From Haliscomenobacter sp038240665 (lineage in GTDB: Bacteria; Bacteroidota; Bacteroidia; Chitinophagales; Saprospiraceae): a stretch of 58,642 nucleotides of DNA. The position numbers and the translations under genes are program-made. Below, in pieces: positions 17,705 to 26,969 of the stretch. The first letter of the stretch is position 1; the number at the start of each line of letters is the position of its first letter. Where the stretch lies: assembly GCA_038240665.1 (NCBI GenBank), contig JBBRGN010000002.1:1-58642 (forward strand), given 5' to 3'. Below the pieces are notes generated by a model that was not told where the DNA came from, did not search any database, and worked only from the letters and a program-made list of their open reading frames with translations.

Positions 17705-18272
17705 TTACTCAATTTTTTTGATGACTTTTAAAGGAACACCTGCTACAATCGTATTTGCAGGAACATCTTTTGTCACTACTGAGCCTGCTGCAACGATAGC
17801 ATTTTCGCCGATAGTAACACCTGGTAAAATTGTTGAGTTTGCCCCAATCCACACATTGCGCTTTATGGGCACCGATTTCAGGTCTAATACTTTTCACTCT
17901 TTGGGGTTGATGGGGTGATTTTCTGTAACAATACTTACTTTTGGTGCAATTAGAACATCGTCTTCTATTACTATCCCGCAAGGTCTAAAAAAGTACAGGC
18001 ATGGTTGATAAATATATTTTTACCCATTTGAATGTGACGTCCGAAATTAGTATAAAATGGTGTAAAAATAGTTGTGCTTTTATCCATTTCTCCTCCAATT
18101 ATTTCACTCAATCTTTCTCTGATTTGGTCAATATTGGTGGAAGTGTTGAGGGCTACTGACAATTTAATTGTGTGGATACTGCCTCAAATATTTTTGGGTA
18201 CACGGGGTCATTAAAAGGGATCAATCCCCCTGCAATCATTCTATCAAAAATGTCACCTTTATTTTGGTTCAT
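17705..18272 (-). pseudogene. Sugar O-acetyltransferase (maa/nodL type, LbH family) pseudogene
   Basis: Read from an ATG at 18272 to a TAA at 17705, three frames together spell a full-length (about 189-codon) maltose/galactoside-type O-acetyltransferase: MIAGGLIPFNDP, then LSVALNTSTNIDQIRERL, FYTNFGRHIQMGKNIFIN, IEDDVLIAPKVSIVTENHP and hexapeptide repeats ending TKDVPANTIVAGVP. Three lesions break it: a one-base deletion near 18170 (frame lost after EAVS), a one-base deletion in a G run near 17976 (after FLDLAG) and a TGA at 17894-17896 where CGA (Arg) is expected after NPKE. The middle region is visibly AT-richer than its neighbours, suggesting transfer before decay. Active enzymes acetylate sugars with acetyl-CoA as trimers. 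Confidence 0.88.
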
Positions 18273-18362
18273 ATTTATCTTTTATTTCGTTAACGAGAAC
18301 GATGCGCTTCCCGAAAATTCGACGTTTTGGAAGCAATTTTCAGCAAGCGATTTTTTCAGTAT

Positions 18363-19235
18363 TCACGGTTTGATTTGCTTTTTTAGGATCTCAATTTGTC
18401 GTTGTAACTCCAAGTTTTTTTGAATTTCATCATCAGCTCGCTTTTTTTGCTCTTCGACTCGCTGTTGCTCCACGCGCAATTGATTTTCCTTTTCGGCAAT
18501 GATTTTATCCTTTTCGGCGGCCAATTTTTTTATTTCGCGTTCAAATATCCGATCCAGTTCATCCTCCACGGCCATTTTTTCGCGCATCTCTTCATTGGCA
18601 ATGGCGCGTCCCAAACGATCAATCATTTTTTTAATCAAGGGATCATCCGCATCGCCCTGAAAATCTAGCTGATGCTTATCTGCGGTGGTTTGGTAGATGG
18701 GGCTAAAGATTTGTAGCACACGCTCCAATTTAGTCCGCGTTTTTTTGGCCAATTTCCTTACCTGAATCAAATAGGAATCATGCGTTATCAGCTCCACAAA
18801 ATCCTCTTTGATGTCCAGTATTTCCTGAGTAACTACATCCCGGTACTCCCGATTGATTTTGACGACCCCGGATTGGATGCTGTCCAAGGGAAATCCCAAA
18901 AAATAAATGGTAACGATGGGCAAAGGGCGCTTTTCAGCCTCTCCTTGTTCGTTGAGTACTAGATCTTCTTTGCGGTAATTGTCGCCCAGGTAGCGCCGAA
19001 AAAGCATCACATCAAAGGTTTGTTTGGCCTTTTGTAACTTGATGAGCACTTTGCTCAGATCCCCACTTTTTTGCTTGATAATTGCATTGAAATCAAAACG
19101 AAGGATGTTGATTCTGCCTCCAGTTTCAGTGGATGTTTCCTGAGGTTTTACTTCCAAACTTTGCACTTCCTCCCCCAAGATGGTTGACAACAACTCCCGA
19201 GCAATCTCTGCATCTTCGAGCAGGTATTTGAACAC
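18363..19235 (-). CDS. Rpn/PDDEXK_2-type nuclease-transposase protein, probably degenerate
   Basis: The product of about 290 residues matches the PD-(D/E)XK nuclease-family (Rpn/YhgA-like, PDDEXK_2) proteins that are multicopy in Saprospiraceae: FKYLLEDAEIARELLSTIL, LRFDFNAII, FRRYLGDNY, ITHDSYLIQV and a long Glu/Lys/Gln coiled-coil tail (about 220-290). Two oddities suggest decay. The conserved family start (IIANPLYDVVFKY) is encoded upstream to about 19262 but has no ATG, GTG or TTG start, leaving the GTG at 19235 inside the motif. The expected catalytic IELQK reads IKLQK (AAG, one change from GAG). The neighbouring acetyltransferase is also a pseudogene. Confidence 0.75.
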   Translation of the reverse strand: MFKYLLEDAEIARELLSTILGEEVQSLEVKPQETSTETGGRINILRFDFNAIIKQKSGDLSKVLIKLQKAKQTFDVMLFRRYLGDNYRKEDLVLNEQGEAEKRPLPIVTIYFLGFPLDSIQSGVVKINREYRDVVTQEILDIKEDFVELITHDSYLIQVRKLAKKTRTKLERVLQIFSPIYQTTADKHQLDFQGDADDPLIKKMIDRLGRAIANEEMREKMAVEDELDRIFEREIKKLAAEKDKIIAEKENQLRVEQQRVEEQKKRADDEIQKNLELQRQIEILKKQIKP

Positions 19236-19367
19236 GACATCGTAGAGGGGGTTGGCAATAATTACACCTAATTTTTTGTTTGATCTCTATTGCAATGTAA
19301 ACTCTTTTTGGGATATTTTGATTCCTGTTTACTCTTTTTATTTTGTTTGAATATGTGAATGGTTGTG

Positions 19368-21113
19368 CTAACTTCTTTTCTTTTGTTCCTCCAATTCTGT
19401 CAAAATTTCCGTCGCCGTAGCATACGTTTCCTGCATGGCTTCTGGATGAGCCAAACCCGCAAAAAGCGCCATTTCGCAGTTGGTTAAGGTCTTCAACAAG
19501 CGTTCCGTTAATTCAGGTTGTACGGGAATAGCCAGCAGTTGTTGCTGAATTTTTTCTTTACTCAATTCACCTGGAGGGATCTGCAAGCGATCACTTAAAT
19601 ACCCGAGAATGGCTTTGGAAACCTCATCATAAAATGCGCGGCTCTCTCCTTTTGCTAAGTGTGCAGCAGCAGTTTTCAAACGAGCCAGTGCAATCTTTCG
19701 CCCGCCTTTTTCTACTTGCGCTTTCGCCAAAAGATCCTTTTTCCGGATCAATTGGTTTTGCACAACCACAACTCCCAGCAGCAACAATACCGGTAAAAAC
19801 CCCAATACCAAAAAACTTGGGCTGCCCCAAAATGCGGGACGCGCACGATGTAGGCCGGTAAGTTTCTCCATAGGTTGCAGGGATTCTTCCGCTCCGGAAG
19901 TTGCATTTTTTCTAGCCGCATTGGGGCGATTGGCACCTTGTTTTACTTGTACCTTGTAAGTGAAATCAGCGATGGTGATGTACTGCTTTTTATTGCTATC
20001 GAAATAGGTGAACTCCGGGCGGATGTCAAAAACGCCAGCTTTTTTGGGCAAAACCAGGTATTCAAAAATCTTCCGGGCTACCCGTAGATTTTGACTTTCC
20101 TCGGTTTCTTCCGATTTGACGGTAGGTTCGTATACTTCAAAAGATTCGGGTACGATGATTTTGGGCGCTTGTACTCTTTTCATATCTCCATCGCCAGTAA
20201 GGACTAAGGTGACGGACAAGGCATCATCGGTAGTGACGTCGGTGCGGTTGAGCGTAGAACCTAAGGTAAAATTACCAACCGCTCCTGTAAAACTAGCCGG
20301 TGCGTTGGCAGGAAGCGGTTTGACCACGAGTGTAATGGCCTCGGTTTGGGCAGGAACTCTTTTGGTTTCATTGCCAAAAAAAATCGAACCAGCGTTGGGA
20401 TCGCCTTCCACTACGCCCAGTTGCATCACAATGGGGTCGATGGTTAACTTTCCGGCTTGTTGAGGATAGAGGGCCATGGTCTTCAATACTCGGGTAATGT
20501 AGCGGACTCCGCCCATGCTTTCTTCGCGTACTTGTAGATCGGGTTGTATGATGTCTTCGGCATAAAAACCAGCATAGTCAGATTCTTTGACCACATTAAA
20601 ATTCTCCACATTGACTCGGGTATAGAGTTTGTAGTCGAGTCGAATTTGCTGACCAATGTAGGCTTCGCGGCTGCTAAGGATGGCTTTTACAAAAATATCT
20701 TGCTTGCCGGATTTATTTTTTTGTTGACTGGGAGCGATGGCTTCCACCACTACTGAATTGGAACGAAGCTGAGCGCCATTCACCAGGATACTCGCCCCAG
20801 GAATGCTGTATTTGCCAGGCTTGATGGGTTGAAGGGTATAAGTAAAAGACATCTCACTCGACATCTTTCCGTTGACTATTGTCGTACTCACGCCTCTGGA
20901 CGGGCCGGCGATCACCACCAAATTGCTGCCAAAACGCGGCGGCTGAAAATTTTCGCCCTCGCCGTTGAGTAAGGTATAGGTCAGTTCAAAATAACCATCT
21001 GTGCTGACCTGATTCAAATCGACAATGGTCTGAAAAAATGGTTTGGGTCGTTGGGCATACAGCCCCCCAACCAAGAGTAGGAACAGGACGGTTGAATACC
21101 AAGTACGTTTCAT
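19368..21113 (-). CDS. batD: Aerotolerance protein BatD
   Basis: The 581-residue protein has a signal peptide (MKRTWYSTVLFLLLVGG, then LYAQ), an N-terminal BatD beta-sandwich region (VDLNQVSTDGYFELTYTL and YIGQQIRLDYKLYTRVNVENF), one membrane helix near residue 435 (FLVLGFLPVLLLLGVVVV) and a helical C-terminus predicted to be cytoplasmic. BatD acts with the von Willebrand proteins BatA and BatB in a membrane complex linked to oxygen tolerance and envelope stress in Bacteroidota; its biochemical role is unresolved. It is the last gene of the minus-strand bat operon and follows batC by 43 bp. Confidence 0.92.
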   Translation of the reverse strand: MKRTWYSTVLFLLLVGGLYAQRPKPFFQTIVDLNQVSTDGYFELTYTLLNGEGENFQPPRFGSNLVVIAGPSRGVSTTIVNGKMSSEMSFTYTLQPIKPGKYSIPGASILVNGAQLRSNSVVVEAIAPSQQKNKSGKQDIFVKAILSSREAYIGQQIRLDYKLYTRVNVENFNVVKESDYAGFYAEDIIQPDLQVREESMGGVRYITRVLKTMALYPQQAGKLTIDPIVMQLGVVEGDPNAGSIFFGNETKRVPAQTEAITLVVKPLPANAPASFTGAVGNFTLGSTLNRTDVTTDDALSVTLVLTGDGDMKRVQAPKIIVPESFEVYEPTVKSEETEESQNLRVARKIFEYLVLPKKAGVFDIRPEFTYFDSNKKQYITIADFTYKVQVKQGANRPNAARKNATSGAEESLQPMEKLTGLHRARPAFWGSPSFLVLGFLPVLLLLGVVVVQNQLIRKKDLLAKAQVEKGGRKIALARLKTAAAHLAKGESRAFYDEVSKAILGYLSDRLQIPPGELSKEKIQQQLLAIPVQPELTERLLKTLTNCEMALFAGLAHPEAMQETYATATEILTELEEQKKRS

Positions 21114-21156
21114 TTTGCGCTATTCGATTGATAGTTGATATAAAAAAATCTCCACA

Positions 21157-21957
21157 TCACCAATCTTTGTAAGATTTGGCGGGTTGGGAAAAACCACGTT
21201 TGAGTTTGGATTGTACTTTCCGCTCTTCGTCTTCCATGATTTTCAGGAGGTTTTCCGCTTCTTTGCGGCTTAATTTTTGACTGGGGTCGGGCTCAGGCTG
21301 AGGTTGTTGCTGTTGATCTTTTTGTTGCTGTTGTTTGTCTTGATTCTGCTGATTTTGGTTCTTATTCTGCGGCTGATTTTGTTGGTTTTGCTGTTGGTTT
21401 TGATTTTTTTGATCTTGCTGTTCTTTCTTTTTCTCTTCTTCTTGTTTTTGCAATTTTTTTTGCGCCACCGCCAAATTGAATTTACTTTCTAGGTCTGCCG
21501 GATTTTGGCGCAAGGCATTTTTGTAAGCGTCGATGCTTTTTTCGTATTTACCTGCTTGAAACTCCGCATTGCCTAGGTTGTACAGGGCACTGGCTTTATC
21601 ATCGGGCGCATTCGCCAATTTACTGGCTGCATTGTAGTGTTGAATGGCTTCGGGAAAACGTTTTTGCTGGTAAATGGCGTTACCCAAGTTGTATTGACCC
21701 TTCGGACTTGGTTTGCGGTCAATGGCTTTCCGGTATTCTGTTTCGGCTTTGGCGTACTCACCGCTGCGGTAATTTTTATCGCCATTCCGCAAACGCAGGT
21801 GCGCCGATGAATTAAATAGGGAGCTTGGAATATTGGGTTTCACATTGGCTACGCCCCCCGGGGTGGTTTGGGCATGAACAGCTAGGGTAGCCATCAGGAA
21901 GACAACCACTAAGCCCAAAAAACGCCACGTTGTATTTTTTTGCAGCAACTTCATCAT
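21157..21957 (-). CDS. batC: TPR protein BatC with Gln/Asn-rich linker
   Basis: Starting at 21957 the protein has about 266 residues: a membrane-anchor or signal helix (WRFLGLVVVFLMATLAV, then HAQ), TPR repeats (about 50-165, with GDKNYRSGEYAKAETEYRKA and ALYNLGNAEFQAGKYEKS) and a low-complexity tail of Gln and Asn (about 175-225) before a short conserved end LSRKEAENLLKIMEDEERK. TPR proteins of this operon are thought to scaffold the BatA/BatB complex. The ATG at 21957 makes an ATGA overlap with the batB stop, so it is chosen over an ATG nine codons upstream. Confidence 0.9.
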   Translation of the reverse strand: MMKLLQKNTTWRFLGLVVVFLMATLAVHAQTTPGGVANVKPNIPSSLFNSSAHLRLRNGDKNYRSGEYAKAETEYRKAIDRKPSPKGQYNLGNAIYQQKRFPEAIQHYNAASKLANAPDDKASALYNLGNAEFQAGKYEKSIDAYKNALRQNPADLESKFNLAVAQKKLQKQEEEKKKEQQDQKNQNQQQNQQNQPQNKNQNQQNQDKQQQQKDQQQQPQPEPDPSQKLSRKEAENLLKIMEDEERKVQSKLKRGFSQPAKSYKDW

Positions 21958-22991
21958 TGGATGTCCAGTAAATTTTTTCCCCAAAAACCGTTTGATCTTT
22001 TGGGGTAACCAATCAAGAAATCGAATATTAGAAAAACGATGCCAAGGCCAATAAAGATCTGAAAATGACTTTGATATTCGCGAAAAATGCGTTGTTCGCG
22101 TTCGCGTTTTTCGAGTTTTTCCAAATTACTGCTGAGCTCTCTGACAATGTCATCGTTGTTGTTGGCGAGACGAAAATAGCTTCCGCCGCCGTTTCGCGCA
22201 ACTTTGCGCAACATATCTTCATCGATTTTCGAAACCACGGGGTTGTCGTTTTCATCTTTTTTGAAGGCGCGTTCTCCTTCAAAGATATAGGGCACAAAAC
22301 TACCTTCTTTGCTGCCGACGCCGATGGTGAACACCCGCATTCCGCGCGATTTGGCTTTACGCGCCATATCTTCTGCACCGGGAATATGGTTTTCGCCGTC
22401 AGACAAAAGGATCAACACGCGGTTGCCATCGTCGGATTCTTTGGTTTTGCGATTGGCGATGGAAATCGCTTCGCCGATTGCCGTGCCTTGCAAGGGGATC
22501 ATATCCGGTTGGGTGCTTTTGATCATCAAGCTGATGGCGGCATAATCGGTGGTTAAAGGTACTTGAAGATAGGCATTGCCGGCAAAAATGATGAGCCCGA
22601 GCCGATTGCCGCGCAGGCTTTCCACCATCTGTAGGGCCAGGCGTTGGGCTTGCGTAAGGCGGTTTGGCGCAATGTCTTCCGCCAACATACTCTGAGAAAT
22701 ATCAAGTGCTATGTAAATGTCGATGCTGTTGCGTTTCACGGCTTGTGCCTTAGAACCCCATTGCGGATTGGCCCAGCCAGCAATGATCAACAGCAAAGCC
22801 AGAAGGAACAAAGCCAGTTTAATGGCCGGTTTGTTGACCGAACGACTAGGCATGAGACGATCCAGCAACACCGGATTGCCAAAACGCCGCAACGCTGTTT
22901 TTTGCCGATATCGTCCCCATAAATAGAGACACCAAAAAATCGGCAAGATAAGAAGCGCCAATAAATAATCGCTGTGTTCAAATCGAAACAT
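21954..22991 (-). CDS. batB: VWA-domain membrane protein BatB
   Basis: The 345-residue product begins with two membrane helices (about 8-26 and 58-76) followed by a von Willebrand factor A domain whose MIDAS motif is DISQSML, with LSDGENHIPG later in the domain, and a final membrane helix near the C-terminus (FIGLGIVFLIFDFLIGY). VWA proteins of MoxR operons bind metal-dependent protein partners. It is preceded by batA (49-bp gap) and overlaps batC by 4 bp. The paired VWA genes probably arose by duplication. Confidence 0.93.
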   Translation of the reverse strand: MFRFEHSDYLLALLILPIFWCLYLWGRYRQKTALRRFGNPVLLDRLMPSRSVNKPAIKLALFLLALLLIIAGWANPQWGSKAQAVKRNSIDIYIALDISQSMLAEDIAPNRLTQAQRLALQMVESLRGNRLGLIIFAGNAYLQVPLTTDYAAISLMIKSTQPDMIPLQGTAIGEAISIANRKTKESDDGNRVLILLSDGENHIPGAEDMARKAKSRGMRVFTIGVGSKEGSFVPYIFEGERAFKKDENDNPVVSKIDEDMLRKVARNGGGSYFRLANNNDDIVRELSSNLEKLEKREREQRIFREYQSHFQIFIGLGIVFLIFDFLIGYPKRSNGFWGKNLLDIQ

Positions 22992-23040
22992 CTTTATCCG
23001 CTTTTTTTAGTAGTAGGAATTTATAGTATCCCATTACCAA

Positions 23041-24036
23041 TCACATGATGGCGCGCAAAATGCTGTACCGCAACAAAAACTCCAACGCTAAAATCAGTAA
23101 GGCCCCTAAAGCAAACCAACGAAATTCTTCGCTGTAACGCTTAATGGAGGTTACCTCTATCTTTGTTTTTTCCAACCGATCGATCTGTTGATAAACTTGC
23201 TGTAGATCATTGGCAGAGGTAGCCCGAAAATACTTTCCACCGGTCATTTTTGCAATTTGCCGCAACAATTCTTCGTCAATTTCTACTGGTGCTAAGCCAA
23301 AAATAAACCGTCCATCGCCGCGTCGACTTACCGGAGTAAGCGCTTCGCCAACCGAACCTACACCGATAGCATATATTTTGATTCCAAATTCTTTGGCAAT
23401 TTCACCAGCCGTAATGGGTTTAAAATAGCCTACGTTGTTGACGCCATCGGTCACCAGAATGACCACTTTGTTTTTGGCTGGACTTTCTTTGAGGCGATTA
23501 ACGGATGCAGCCAAACCCATGCCGATGGCCGTACCATCTTCCAAGAGGCCACATTGCAACTGCGATATAAAATTGAGCAGCACTTCGTGATCAGTGGTAA
23601 GCGGGCATTGCGTAAATGCTTCACCAGCAAATACCACCATGCCGATGCGGTCGTACTGCCTTTGCCTTACGAACTCCATCGCCATCCTTTTTCCTACTTC
23701 CAATCGATCGGGTTTGAAATCTTGAGCCAACATGCTGCTAGAAAGATCCATTGCCATCACGATGTCTATACCTTCAGCGTTGATTTTTTCCTCCTTGAGG
23801 GTGCGCTGTGGTCGCGCCATTGCTAGAATGAGCAAAGCCAGCGCCGCGAGTCGCAAGTAAGGGAGCAAGGGGCGCAGGAGACTGCGCCAAGAGTTAAGCT
23901 TAAGTGTGCTTTGCAGACTCGACATTTCCATGACCACATAGCGCTGCTTTTGCTGCCGCCAAAACCACCAAACGAGCGCAGGCAGCAGCAGGAGCAATAA
24001 CAAAAACAATGGCTGTACGAAATGAATTTGTCCCAA
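23041..24036 (-). CDS. batA: VWA-domain membrane protein BatA
   Basis: The 331-residue product has membrane helices at about 8-25 and 60-78, a VWA domain with MIDAS DLSSSML, TDGVNNVGY and a C-terminal helix (FALGALLILALEFLL). It matches BatA of the Bacteroides-type aerotolerance operon. The start is TTG at 24036, three bases after the stop of the preceding gene; no better ATG is present, and the N-terminus IHFVQPLFLLLLLLLPALVW matches the family. BatA and BatB probably form a complex on the periplasmic face. Confidence 0.92.
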   Translation of the reverse strand: MGQIHFVQPLFLLLLLLLPALVWWFWRQQKQRYVVMEMSSLQSTLKLNSWRSLLRPLLPYLRLAALALLILAMARPQRTLKEEKINAEGIDIVMAMDLSSSMLAQDFKPDRLEVGKRMAMEFVRQRQYDRIGMVVFAGEAFTQCPLTTDHEVLLNFISQLQCGLLEDGTAIGMGLAASVNRLKESPAKNKVVILVTDGVNNVGYFKPITAGEIAKEFGIKIYAIGVGSVGEALTPVSRRGDGRFIFGLAPVEIDEELLRQIAKMTGGKYFRATSANDLQQVYQQIDRLEKTKIEVTSIKRYSEEFRWFALGALLILALEFLLRYSILRAIM

Positions 24037-24039
24037 GGG

Positions 24040-24984
24040 TTATGCTGGATTTAGTGGTTCTTGATTGTCGATGATTTTAGTTTCCTCCACGAATGCCCTT
24101 ACTGTTTTGAGTGCTTCTTGATGGCGTTCGCTGGGTATTTCTGCTTTGGCAAATTTAACCAAATCAGCCTCTTGCATCAATTTTTGCAAAATTGATTGCC
24201 ATTGAAAAGGTACGCCGCTGGAAAAAAAGTCGCGAACGATCTCCTCGGTAGTAGATTCCAAGGCTTGCATGCTGAATCGGACTTCTAAATATTCCCGCAA
24301 GATATAAGATAGACGGGTCTGGTAAGCATTGTAATCGCGGCGAAAAAGGAGGTCGGATTTTTCTAGCGCTTCCAATTTTTCCAAAATGATTTCGTGGATC
24401 GGTTTGGGCGGAATAATCAGAGCGATGGGTTCTACTTTCGGTCGTTTTCTGAGCCGGATCAGCAAAATGATGATGCCTATCAATCCCGCAATAGCCAATA
24501 AATAAGGCAGGATATCACTCAACTGGCTGTGTTCTCGCCAAATATTTTTAATGGGACGAATCTGGGTTGTATCGCTTACGTTGGGAATTGTGCGAACTAG
24601 TAAGGGCAGGGAATCGGTGTAGACCGTTTTTACTACTCCTCCTTCGGTATATTCTATAGGGATGGAAGGAACAAAATACTTCCCTTCTTTAAAACTGGTC
24701 AGCATGATGACTTGCTCTACCAAAACATTTGGCGACAAAGCCAGGGTGTCCACTTTACTTTTTTTGACGATTTCGAGCGTTGGTGTTTGATTGATCCCAT
24801 TTGGGCGGATCCCCAGTAATTTAACACCCGCAGGAGTCTCAATTTGGATGTGTAGCCCAACTTGATCACCGATCATGATGTTGGAGGTGTCCAATTGAGC
24901 ATGGGCTCGAATTTGCGCCGCTAAGGAAGACAAACAAGCTCCACCGGTCAGCAGCGCCAGGATCAGTTTCAGAAGCGTTTTCAT
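24040..24984 (-). CDS. BatD-like membrane protein of the bat operon
   Basis: The 314-residue product has a signal peptide (MKTLLKLILALLTGGACLSS, then LAAQ), a beta-rich outer domain of about 25-150 (SNIMIGDQVGLHIQIETP) resembling the N-terminus of BatD proteins, one membrane helix near 165-185 (LLAIAGLIGIIILLI) and a helical cytoplasmic tail with SYILREYLEVRF, as in DUF4381-like proteins. Genes of this kind sit at this position in Bacteroidota bat operons, often annotated hypothetical. It overlaps the DUF58 gene by 4 bp (ATGA). The function is unknown; membership of the Bat complex is inferred. Confidence 0.8.
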   Translation of the reverse strand: MKTLLKLILALLTGGACLSSLAAQIRAHAQLDTSNIMIGDQVGLHIQIETPAGVKLLGIRPNGINQTPTLEIVKKSKVDTLALSPNVLVEQVIMLTSFKEGKYFVPSIPIEYTEGGVVKTVYTDSLPLLVRTIPNVSDTTQIRPIKNIWREHSQLSDILPYLLAIAGLIGIIILLIRLRKRPKVEPIALIIPPKPIHEIILEKLEALEKSDLLFRRDYNAYQTRLSYILREYLEVRFSMQALESTTEEIVRDFFSSGVPFQWQSILQKLMQEADLVKFAKAEIPSERHQEALKTVRAFVEETKIIDNQEPLNPA

Positions 24985-25853
24985 CCGGCTGAACGTTTTT
25001 GAAAAAATTGATGCAAAGAACTGGTATAAGAATCGGTGGTTTGAATGCTGATCACATCAGCGCCGCTGCGTATAAAGGTGGTACGGAACTGCTGTAAATT
25101 ATTTTGATACCCTTTGGCGTAAGCGGTTTGAATATCAAAAGATTGGGTATCAAGCCATTGTAGTTCGCCGGTTTCGGCATCTTGTACCCGAATCAAACCC
25201 ATATTGGGTAAGGTTGCTTCGCCAGGATCGGTGACTTGCATGCCAATGACATCATGCCGCCGGGTGGCAATTTTTAAATCATCCTCATAACCCTGCGTAA
25301 AAAAATCGCTGAGAATGAAGCAGATGCTGCGTTTTTTGATGACGTTGTTGAAAAACTTTAAAGTTTTCCCCAGATCGGTTCCCTTGCCCTTGGTTTTTAA
25401 TTCCAACAGTTCGCGGATGATCCGCAGGATGTGTTGGCGGCCTTTTTTGGGGGGAATATAAAGCTCAACTTGATCGGTAAAAAAGACCACGCCCACCTTG
25501 TCGTTGTTGTTGATGGCTGAAAAGGACAGCAAAGCGCAAATTTCGGTAATGGTATCGGATTTGAATTGATTGACCGCGCCAAAATAAGCTGAGCGACTCA
25601 TGTCGATGAGCAGCATCACGGTTAGTTCGCGTTCTTCCTCAAAAATCTTGACGTGAGGATCACCCGTGCGAGCCGTTACGTTCCAGTCAATGTTGCGTAC
25701 ATCGTCGCCATATTGATAGTTGCGTACTTCGCTGAACGACATACCCCTACCCTTAAAAGCACTATGGTATTCCCCTGAGAAAATCTGTTTGCTCAGGCCC
25801 TTCATTTTAATCTCGATGCTGCGTACCTTCTTGAGGAGTTCACTGGTTTCCAT
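24981..25853 (-). CDS. DUF58-domain protein of the bat operon
   Basis: The 290-residue soluble protein carries the DUF58 hallmark GRGMSFSEVRNYQYGDDVRNIDWNVTAR, followed by a VWA-like fold with LLIDMSRSAYFG as an altered MIDAS. It has no signal or membrane segment. DUF58 proteins are universal partners of MoxR AAA+ ATPases and are thought to be their targets or adaptors. It lies 10 bp after moxR and overlaps the next gene by 4 bp, so the three are surely co-transcribed. Confidence 0.93.
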   Translation of the reverse strand: METSELLKKVRSIEIKMKGLSKQIFSGEYHSAFKGRGMSFSEVRNYQYGDDVRNIDWNVTARTGDPHVKIFEEERELTVMLLIDMSRSAYFGAVNQFKSDTITEICALLSFSAINNNDKVGVVFFTDQVELYIPPKKGRQHILRIIRELLELKTKGKGTDLGKTLKFFNNVIKKRSICFILSDFFTQGYEDDLKIATRRHDVIGMQVTDPGEATLPNMGLIRVQDAETGELQWLDTQSFDIQTAYAKGYQNNLQQFRTTFIRSGADVISIQTTDSYTSSLHQFFQKRSAG

Positions 25854-25863
25854 AACTCGCCGA

Positions 25864-26862
25864 TTAAGGAACTTCTACTACGTTGAGGATGCGACTGATG
25901 ATGTCTTCTTGACTTACGTTTTCTGCTTCTGCTTCGTAGCTCAGTCCAATGCGATGGCGCAGTACATCAAAACAAACGTTGCGTACATCTTCTGGAATGA
26001 CGTAACCACGGCGCTGCAAGAATGCATAAGCCTTGCTGGCCAATGCCAAACTGATGCTGGCCCGCGGGGAGCCGCCGTAGTTAATCAAAGGTTGTAGGTC
26101 TTTGAGGCGATAATCAGCAGGATTTCGCGTAGCAAAAACGATGTCGAGAATGTACCGTTCGATTTTTTCGTCCATGTACACTTTGCGCACCGATTCGCGG
26201 GCTTGCATTATATCTTGAGGCTGAACCACGGGCGTTACTTTTTGTCCCAATTGATCTTCGGCCAAGTTGCGGCGCATGATGTCTCTTTCATCCTCTTTGG
26301 TGGGGTAGCCAATTTTTACCTTGAGCATAAAACGATCGGTCTGTGCTTCGGGCAGGGGATAAGTACCTTCCTGTTCAATTGGATTCTGCGTGGCCAGCAC
26401 TAAAAAAGGCTCTTCCAACTTAAAAGTATCCACACCAATGGTTACTTGGCGTTCCTGCATCGCTTCTAGCAAGGCGCTTTGCACTTTGGCAGGCGCACGA
26501 TTGATCTCATCAGCCAAAATAAAATTGGCAAAAATGGGCCCTTTACGCACCGCAAATTCATTGCGATTGGGGTTGTAGATCATGGTGCCGATGATATCAG
26601 CAGGCAACAAGTCAGGTGTAAACTGAATTCGGCTAAAATGGGCGTTGATGGCCTGGGATAGCGTTTTGATGGCTAAGGTTTTGGCCAAACCGGGCAGACC
26701 CTCTAGCAGCACGTGACCACGAGTAAGCAAACCCAGCATCAAACGTTCAATCATGGTATGTTGCCCTACGATGACCTTACCTGTTTCTTCTTTTAACTTT
26801 TCAACAAAGGCGCTGTCGATGAAAATTTGTTGGTTCAGCGCTTCGATATCTACCGCGTACAT
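25864..26862 (-). CDS. moxR: MoxR-type AAA+ ATPase
   Basis: The 332-residue AAA+ ATPase contains a MoxR Walker A variant GLPGLAKT, Walker B FILADEINRAPAKVQSALLEAM, sensor-1 region LATQNPIEQEGTYPLPEAQTDRF and the C-terminal lid domain (GGSPRASISLALASKA). MoxR proteins act as chaperones that assemble or activate partner complexes, here the DUF58/Bat proteins encoded downstream. It begins the seven-gene bat cluster on the minus strand. A 107-bp gap to the lipoprotein gene upstream may hold its promoter, though I see no convincing -7 box. Confidence 0.94.
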   Translation of the reverse strand: MYAVDIEALNQQIFIDSAFVEKLKEETGKVIVGQHTMIERLMLGLLTRGHVLLEGLPGLAKTLAIKTLSQAINAHFSRIQFTPDLLPADIIGTMIYNPNRNEFAVRKGPIFANFILADEINRAPAKVQSALLEAMQERQVTIGVDTFKLEEPFLVLATQNPIEQEGTYPLPEAQTDRFMLKVKIGYPTKEDERDIMRRNLAEDQLGQKVTPVVQPQDIMQARESVRKVYMDEKIERYILDIVFATRNPADYRLKDLQPLINYGGSPRASISLALASKAYAFLQRRGYVIPEDVRNVCFDVLRHRIGLSYEAEAENVSQEDIISRILNVVEVP

Positions 26863-26969
26863 GGTTCGGAATTTGTCTTTTAAAAACTATTAGTCAACAA
26901 AATTTTGACGACTGCAAATTTGGGAATTTTTTCCAAGATCTGCACGCACAAATACAGCCAGATCGAGGC

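Noticed and set aside
17709..17981. Cys- and Arg-rich minus-strand frame
   Set aside because: It is the wrong frame of the acetyltransferase pseudogene, whose conserved hexapeptide repeats are in the other frame.
21277..21492. Leucine-rich plus-strand frame that looks like a membrane peptide
   Set aside because: It is the reverse complement of the Gln/Asn-rich tail of batC; CAA/CAG read backwards gives Leu codons.
25720..26097. Plus-strand frame over the DUF58/moxR junction
   Set aside because: It is a shadow of two well-supported genes and has no domain or start context.
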